Translations under genes and position numbers: made by a program
Shown: positions 50,968-53,951 of the stretch, piece by piece
Position numbering within the stretch: the stretch's first letter is position 1
How the letters are laid out: every line of letters begins with the position of its first letter
Notes under the pieces: model-generated
What the model was told of the DNA's origin: nothing
Databases searched by the model: none
Seen by the model: only the letters and a program-made list of their open reading frames with translations
From: CAZFLD01 sp964519835
GTDB lineage: Bacteria; Spirochaetota; Spirochaetia; DSM-27196; CAZFLD01
Length of the DNA stretch: 53,951 nucleotides
NCBI GenBank assembly: GCA_964519835.1
Contig: CAZFLD010000026.1
Location: 1 to 53,951 of the forward strand
Direction: 5' to 3'

Positions 50968-52001
50968 GATGCAGCCTCATACACTTCGTCGGTCGTGGGC
51001 ACTTGGCCTCCGAGGCGGAGGAGCGTCTCGACCTCCACCTTGCCCTTGACGGCGAGTTTTACGTCGTCGGCCATCATGCCGTCGTTCATCTCCACAACAA
51101 CGATCCTCTTGAGCGTACCCGTCGAAGCGAGCTCGAGGAGCCGGGGCGCCGGGAAGGGGAAGAGCGTCTTGGGCCTCAGGAGTCCCGCACGAACGCCCTT
51201 TTCGCGGAGGCGCTGCACGGCAGTCATACAAATTCGTGACGCGATGCCAAAGGAAACAAGCAGCACTTCGGCGTCTTCCACGTCCGCCTCTTCCCAGTCG
51301 GTAATCTCCCGTTTCATCGCGGCGTATTTGTCGGCCAGATGTAAGTTGTGGTCGCCGAGGCTCTTTGCGCTCATAAAGATCGACGAGACAACGTTCTCAC
51401 GAGTCTCCTTTGTACCGAGCACGGCCCACTTTTTTGGCTTATCGTGAAGCACCTCTTTGGGGACGTCCACCGGCTCCATCATCTGTCCAATGTAGGCATC
51501 CGCGAGGATAAACACCGGGCCGCGATAGGTGTCTGCAATCTCAAAGGCACGGTACGTCATATCACACATCTCTTGGCCCGAGTTGGGCGCAAAGACGACG
51601 TTTTTGTAGGCGCCATGGCCGCCGCCTTTGACAACGGCATTGTAGTCGGACTGCTCCGGCCAGATATTGCCGAGTCCGGGACCGGCCCGTTGGATGTCGA
51701 CGATTACACACGGCAACTCGGCGCCGGCGATGTAGGAGATGCCTTCGGCCATAAGGCTGACACCCGGCCCGGAGGACGCGGTTATGACCCGAGCGCCCCC
51801 CGCTGCCGCGCCGTATAGCATGTTGATCGCGGCGACTTCACTTTCTGCTTGCAGAAAATGCCGCCCCGACCGAGCAAACAGCTCGGCGGCGGCGTGCGCG
51901 ATCTCGCTTGCGGGTGTTATCGGATAGCCAAAAAAGTGGGTGGCGCCGCCGAGAAGTGCCCCGCGAACAATTGCCTCGTTGCCCTTCATAAGCTGTTTCA
52001 T
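50964..52001 (-). CDS. vorB: 2-oxoacid:ferredoxin oxidoreductase alpha subunit (VorB-like)
   Basis: This is a 345-residue subunit. MKGNEAIVRGALLGGATHFFGYPITPASEIAH and VITASSGPGVSLMAEGISYIAGAELP are the pyrimidine-binding and core motifs, and VDIQRAGPGLG closes the family signature. The sequence follows the 3-methyl-2-oxobutanoate (VorB) and 2-oxoglutarate (KorA) branch. The start overlaps the ferredoxin stop by 4 bases. It belongs to the operon 52881 to 49429. Confidence 0.93.
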   Translation of the reverse strand: MKQLMKGNEAIVRGALLGGATHFFGYPITPASEIAHAAAELFARSGRHFLQAESEVAAINMLYGAAAGGARVITASSGPGVSLMAEGISYIAGAELPCVIVDIQRAGPGLGNIWPEQSDYNAVVKGGGHGAYKNVVFAPNSGQEMCDMTYRAFEIADTYRGPVFILADAYIGQMMEPVDVPKEVLHDKPKKWAVLGTKETRENVVSSIFMSAKSLGDHNLHLADKYAAMKREITDWEEADVEDAEVLLVSFGIASRICMTAVQRLREKGVRAGLLRPKTLFPFPAPRLLELASTGTLKRIVVVEMNDGMMADDVKLAVKGKVEVETLLRLGGQVPTTDEVYEAAS

Positions 52002-52237
52002 GCCGCGGGCTCCTTCCGGTACACCGTGATTGCGCCCGGTTCAGGACAGGCATAGAAGCACATACCACACGCGGTGCATTCCTCGGAATCAAAACGTACA
52101 TGTTGGTAGCCGAGCTTGTTGATTGCCGACCCTATGGATAGGCAGTGCTTTGGACAGGTGTCCACACAGAGCCGGCAACCCTTGCACAAGTCCACGGCAA
52201 CCGCAACGTAGTTGCGAGTTTTTTGGGTCATGCTCAT
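51998..52237 (-). CDS. vorD: 2x[4Fe-4S] ferredoxin-like delta subunit
   Basis: This is a 79-residue protein with two cluster motifs, CKGCRLCVDTCPK and CTACGMCFYACPE. It shuttles electrons from the thiamine-dependent subunits to free ferredoxin. It is coupled to both neighbours by 4-base overlaps. Confidence 0.93.
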   Translation of the reverse strand: MSMTQKTRNYVAVAVDLCKGCRLCVDTCPKHCLSIGSAINKLGYQHVRFDSEECTACGMCFYACPEPGAITVYRKEPAA

Positions 52238-52881
52238 ATGCCCCCCATGTCCGAATCATCGTCCCCGCCGTAGAAGCCATGACCAAAAAAGTTGATCTCG
52301 CTCACCGCCTCGAGGGCGTCGCTCGGAAGTCCCCGGACCAGAAGCTCGTGGTCCGGACAACCGAGTTTGGCGCATACCGTAACACTGCTATTCTCACCGG
52401 GGAGAAAAAACTGAATGCCTTCATCGCTGTCGCAGTCATCCCGGCTACAGGGCCGTTTTACCATCATCGACACCCCGCAATGGGGACAGTGGGCATCAAC
52501 CAGGTAGTCGGCACAGCCGCTCTGCGGGAAAAAACTGTAGAGCTTGGCGTGGCTACCCCAAAACGCGTCGACAAAGATCAAGCCCCGGCCGGTGGTGGCC
52601 CCTGCGGTGGCCCGGTCAGCGGCGGCCGTGCCGTCGACCGAGTTGTCGGCGAGTGGATCGCCGGTGGCTCCTGTTGGGGCTGCGTCCTGCGACCGACCCA
52701 CGGCGATTCGAATCGACGGCTCGCCGTGAATCCGCACCGAGTCGGACATCAGCGAGTGTCCCTTGGGGCAAAAAATCTCCTCAACCACCAAAAACTCTTT
52801 TCCGTGGCGATGGATAAACTTCATTCCCTCGGGAAGTCTGTCGAGAAACTCCCGCGGGATTTTTGTGTGTACGAGTTCCAT
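52234..52881 (-). CDS. Zinc-ribbon-like protein, first gene of the vor operon
   Basis: This is a 215-residue protein of unknown function. It holds FCPKGHSLM, AHCPHCGVSMMVKRPC and LGCPDHELL, Cys/His pairs that could form one or two zinc sites, and an NFFGHGFYGG stretch near the C-terminus. A Thr/Ala/Gly-rich low-complexity insertion (about 52580-52720) separates the first motif from the rest. It overlaps the ferredoxin start by 4 bases and so is made with the oxidoreductase; a role in assembly or regulation is inferred from position only. Confidence 0.7.
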   Translation of the reverse strand: MELVHTKIPREFLDRLPEGMKFIHRHGKEFLVVEEIFCPKGHSLMSDSVRIHGEPSIRIAVGRSQDAAPTGATGDPLADNSVDGTAAADRATAGATTGRGLIFVDAFWGSHAKLYSFFPQSGCADYLVDAHCPHCGVSMMVKRPCSRDDCDSDEGIQFFLPGENSSVTVCAKLGCPDHELLVRGLPSDALEAVSEINFFGHGFYGGDDDSDMGGI

Positions 52882-52901
52882 ATTCTGTTGCCTTTAGACT
52901 T

Positions 52902-52930
52902 ATTGTAGACCCGGATCGGTCCGGCGTCAA
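52902..52930 (-). promoter_or_regulatory. Promoter of the vor operon
   Basis: On the minus strand: TTGACG at 52930-52925, a 17-base spacer, TACAAT at 52907-52902. It lies about 20 bases before the ATG at 52881, with AAAGG as ribosome site. The rest of 52931-53060 shows nothing recognisable. Confidence 0.65.
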
Positions 52931-53060
52931 TTTCGATTTGCGGACTTACGGACCATGCGCGGCCGGCGGGAGCGGCGAGTTCGCTCCTGTCGATCACCAC
53001 GGCACGGCGGCGACCGGGGCAAACAAGCACGGATGAGTCCGATATCCGCTGCCCCCGGCT

Positions 53061-53654
53061 TCAAGTCCGGGACGCGCTAAACCGCTCCATGACAAGGGCT
53101 TCGACTTCGTTCCAGTCGTTGGCACGTGGGTCGGCGATGTGTTTGTTGGTGCTATTGGCAAAGCAGATGGTGTCCACGCCCGAGGCGCGGAGCATCTCGA
53201 TGTTCTTGGGTGCATCTTCCACAAATAGGTCGGCGCCGACGGCGGTCTTATCCTGCAAAAAGCAAAGATCCCAGTAGCGGAAATCGTAGTTGTCCAGCCA
53301 CTCGATTGTCTGCATGGCGCCTTGCAGATGGAAGTGTTTGATAAAAAGACGTTGTGTCACGACACGAATGCGAACACCCCGGTTTGAGAGGCGCCTGAGG
53401 ACCACCGAGGCGTGTGGGATTGGGTCCAGATGACGGAAGAGGTCCCGCTGGACCACGGCAAAGCGGTGAAGCGCCTCATAGCCGCCGGCGGCCTCCAGGC
53501 CCCACTGGCGAAAATCCCAGCTCACGTCGGTGCTGAGCTCGTCCAGCGGAACCTCGAGCCACTCCGAGGCCACCTTGCGCATGCCGGCAAAAAAGTCGGC
53601 GCAGACGCCGTCGAGATCTACTCCCAGAATAAAGCCGTGCTCGCCCGCGCCCAT
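53061..53654 (-). CDS. HAD-superfamily 5'(3')-nucleotidase-like phosphatase
   Basis: This is a 197-residue protein with GVDLDGVCADFF as the HAD nucleophile motif (DxD), VVTQRLF as motif II, and DLFVEDAPKNIEMLRA as motif IV. It resembles the NT5C deoxyribonucleotidase group (PF06941). A nucleotide monophosphate is the probable substrate. It is followed in the direction of reading by the vor promoter region and preceded by a PpiC gene 12 bases away. Confidence 0.82.
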   Translation of the reverse strand: MGAGEHGFILGVDLDGVCADFFAGMRKVASEWLEVPLDELSTDVSWDFRQWGLEAAGGYEALHRFAVVQRDLFRHLDPIPHASVVLRRLSNRGVRIRVVTQRLFIKHFHLQGAMQTIEWLDNYDFRYWDLCFLQDKTAVGADLFVEDAPKNIEMLRASGVDTICFANSTNKHIADPRANDWNEVEALVMERFSASRT

Positions 53655-53666
53655 GCTCAGCTCCGC

Positions 53667-53951
53667 TTAGGTTTCTTCAGCAAAGACGGTCACGTCGGCA
53701 TCCTCACGGAGTGCTTCGACGTATTCGTTGACCGCCTCGTTGCGGCGCTGTTGATTGAGAAATTCGACGATTTGGCCGCTGACTTCCGCGAGGGGAACCG
53801 TCGCCGACTCGGTCTTGTCCGAAACGCGAATGATGTGAAAGCCGAACTGGGTCTGCACAACTTCGGAGATCTGGCCCGGTTCGAGGGCAAATGCCGCCTC
53901 TTCAAAGGCCGGCACCATCTGGCCGCGGCCGAAGGTTCCCAGCGAGCCACC
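53667..53951 (-). CDS. PpiC/parvulin-type peptidyl-prolyl isomerase, C-terminal part (cut by window edge)
   Basis: 95 codons are visible, open at the window edge. GGSLGTFGRGQMVPAFEEAAF and PGQISEVVQTQFGFHIIRVSD are the conserved end of a rotamase domain (PF00639). A helical tail of about 45 residues follows. Likely an extracytoplasmic folding helper of the PrsA/SurA type, but the N-terminus with any signal peptide is not in the window. Confidence 0.9.
   Translation of the reverse strand, partial: GGSLGTFGRGQMVPAFEEAAFALEPGQISEVVQTQFGFHIIRVSDKTESATVPLAEVSGQIVEFLNQQRRNEAVNEYVEALREDADVTVFAEET

Noticed and set aside
1..53951. CRISPR arrays, insertion sequences, prophage genes or rRNA genes
   Set aside because: No regularly spaced repeats, transposase or integrase motifs, phage structural genes or rRNA sequence were seen on either strand.

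Overview
The window is GC-rich, densely coded bacterial DNA from a heterotroph. It contains a complete 4-gene 2-oxoacid:ferredoxin oxidoreductase locus, a methyl-accepting chemotaxis protein, CUT1-type sugar ABC transport and many sulfatases. The sugar-binding protein has a signal peptide ending in FAFATGGAEQ without a lipobox cysteine, a style common in Spirochaetota. Paired AAA-ATPase_like/PD-(D/E)XK genes and spirochaete-like signalling-tip residues in the chemoreceptor fit the same guess. The large number of sulfatase, PhyH, URO-D, Gfo/Idh and FAD_oxidored genes also resembles sponge- or sediment-associated uncultured phyla, so the phylum remains an inference.

Layout. 1-2.7 kb: a tandem duplication of an AAA-ATPase/nuclease-like gene, the first copy cut by the window edge. 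2.8-5.9 kb: a remnant of a short-chain dehydrogenase, a URO-D family gene, a divergent PhyH dioxygenase and an AraC regulator with a PocR sensor domain. 5.9-28.3 kb: a single-strand run of 18 genes read right to left. It holds four sulfatases, three FAD_oxidored proteins, two HpcH/HpaI aldolases, an N-acetylneuraminate-lyase-like aldolase, a BNR-repeat sialidase-like protein, two Gfo/Idh dehydrogenases, an Ldh_2 dehydrogenase, a GntR/FCD regulator, a sugar-binding protein and two permeases. A third Gfo/Idh gene diverges from its right end. 29.4-33.2 kb: an M20 peptidase pseudogene, aconitase and another Gfo/Idh gene. 33.4-35.8 kb: a ClC channel and a secreted or anchored C13 peptidase. 35.9-38.7 kb: a second AraC-PhyH-URO-D set. 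38.9-49.4 kb: PabB-PabC fusion, a DUF2178-like/XRE pair with a quinone oxidoreductase, a chemoreceptor, a CrtI-like oxidoreductase, a thioredoxin-like protein, a secreted unknown and an M29 aminopeptidase. 49.4-52.9 kb: the vor operon. 53.0-53.95 kb: a HAD nucleotidase and the end of a PpiC isomerase.

How the big cluster works (inference). The binding protein and permeases import a sulfated, probably acidic or sialylated saccharide. Sulfatases without recognisable signal peptides remove sulfate in the cytoplasm. Dehydrogenases (Gfo/Idh, Ldh_2, FAD_oxidored) and three pyruvate-type aldolases then break the carbon skeleton. No sugar kinase, sugar dehydratase or transporter ATPase is present. 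The same 12-base sequence TGATATATCAAG lies inside or directly beside recognisable sigma70-type promoters at three places: before the binding protein, before the second FAD gene, and in the divergent sulfatase-Gfo/Idh intergenic region. I propose it is the operator of the GntR/FCD regulator encoded within the run, which would make the cluster one regulon.

A second pattern runs across the window: many otherwise ordinary enzymes carry Ala/Gly/Pro/Thr-rich low-complexity insertions between conserved blocks.
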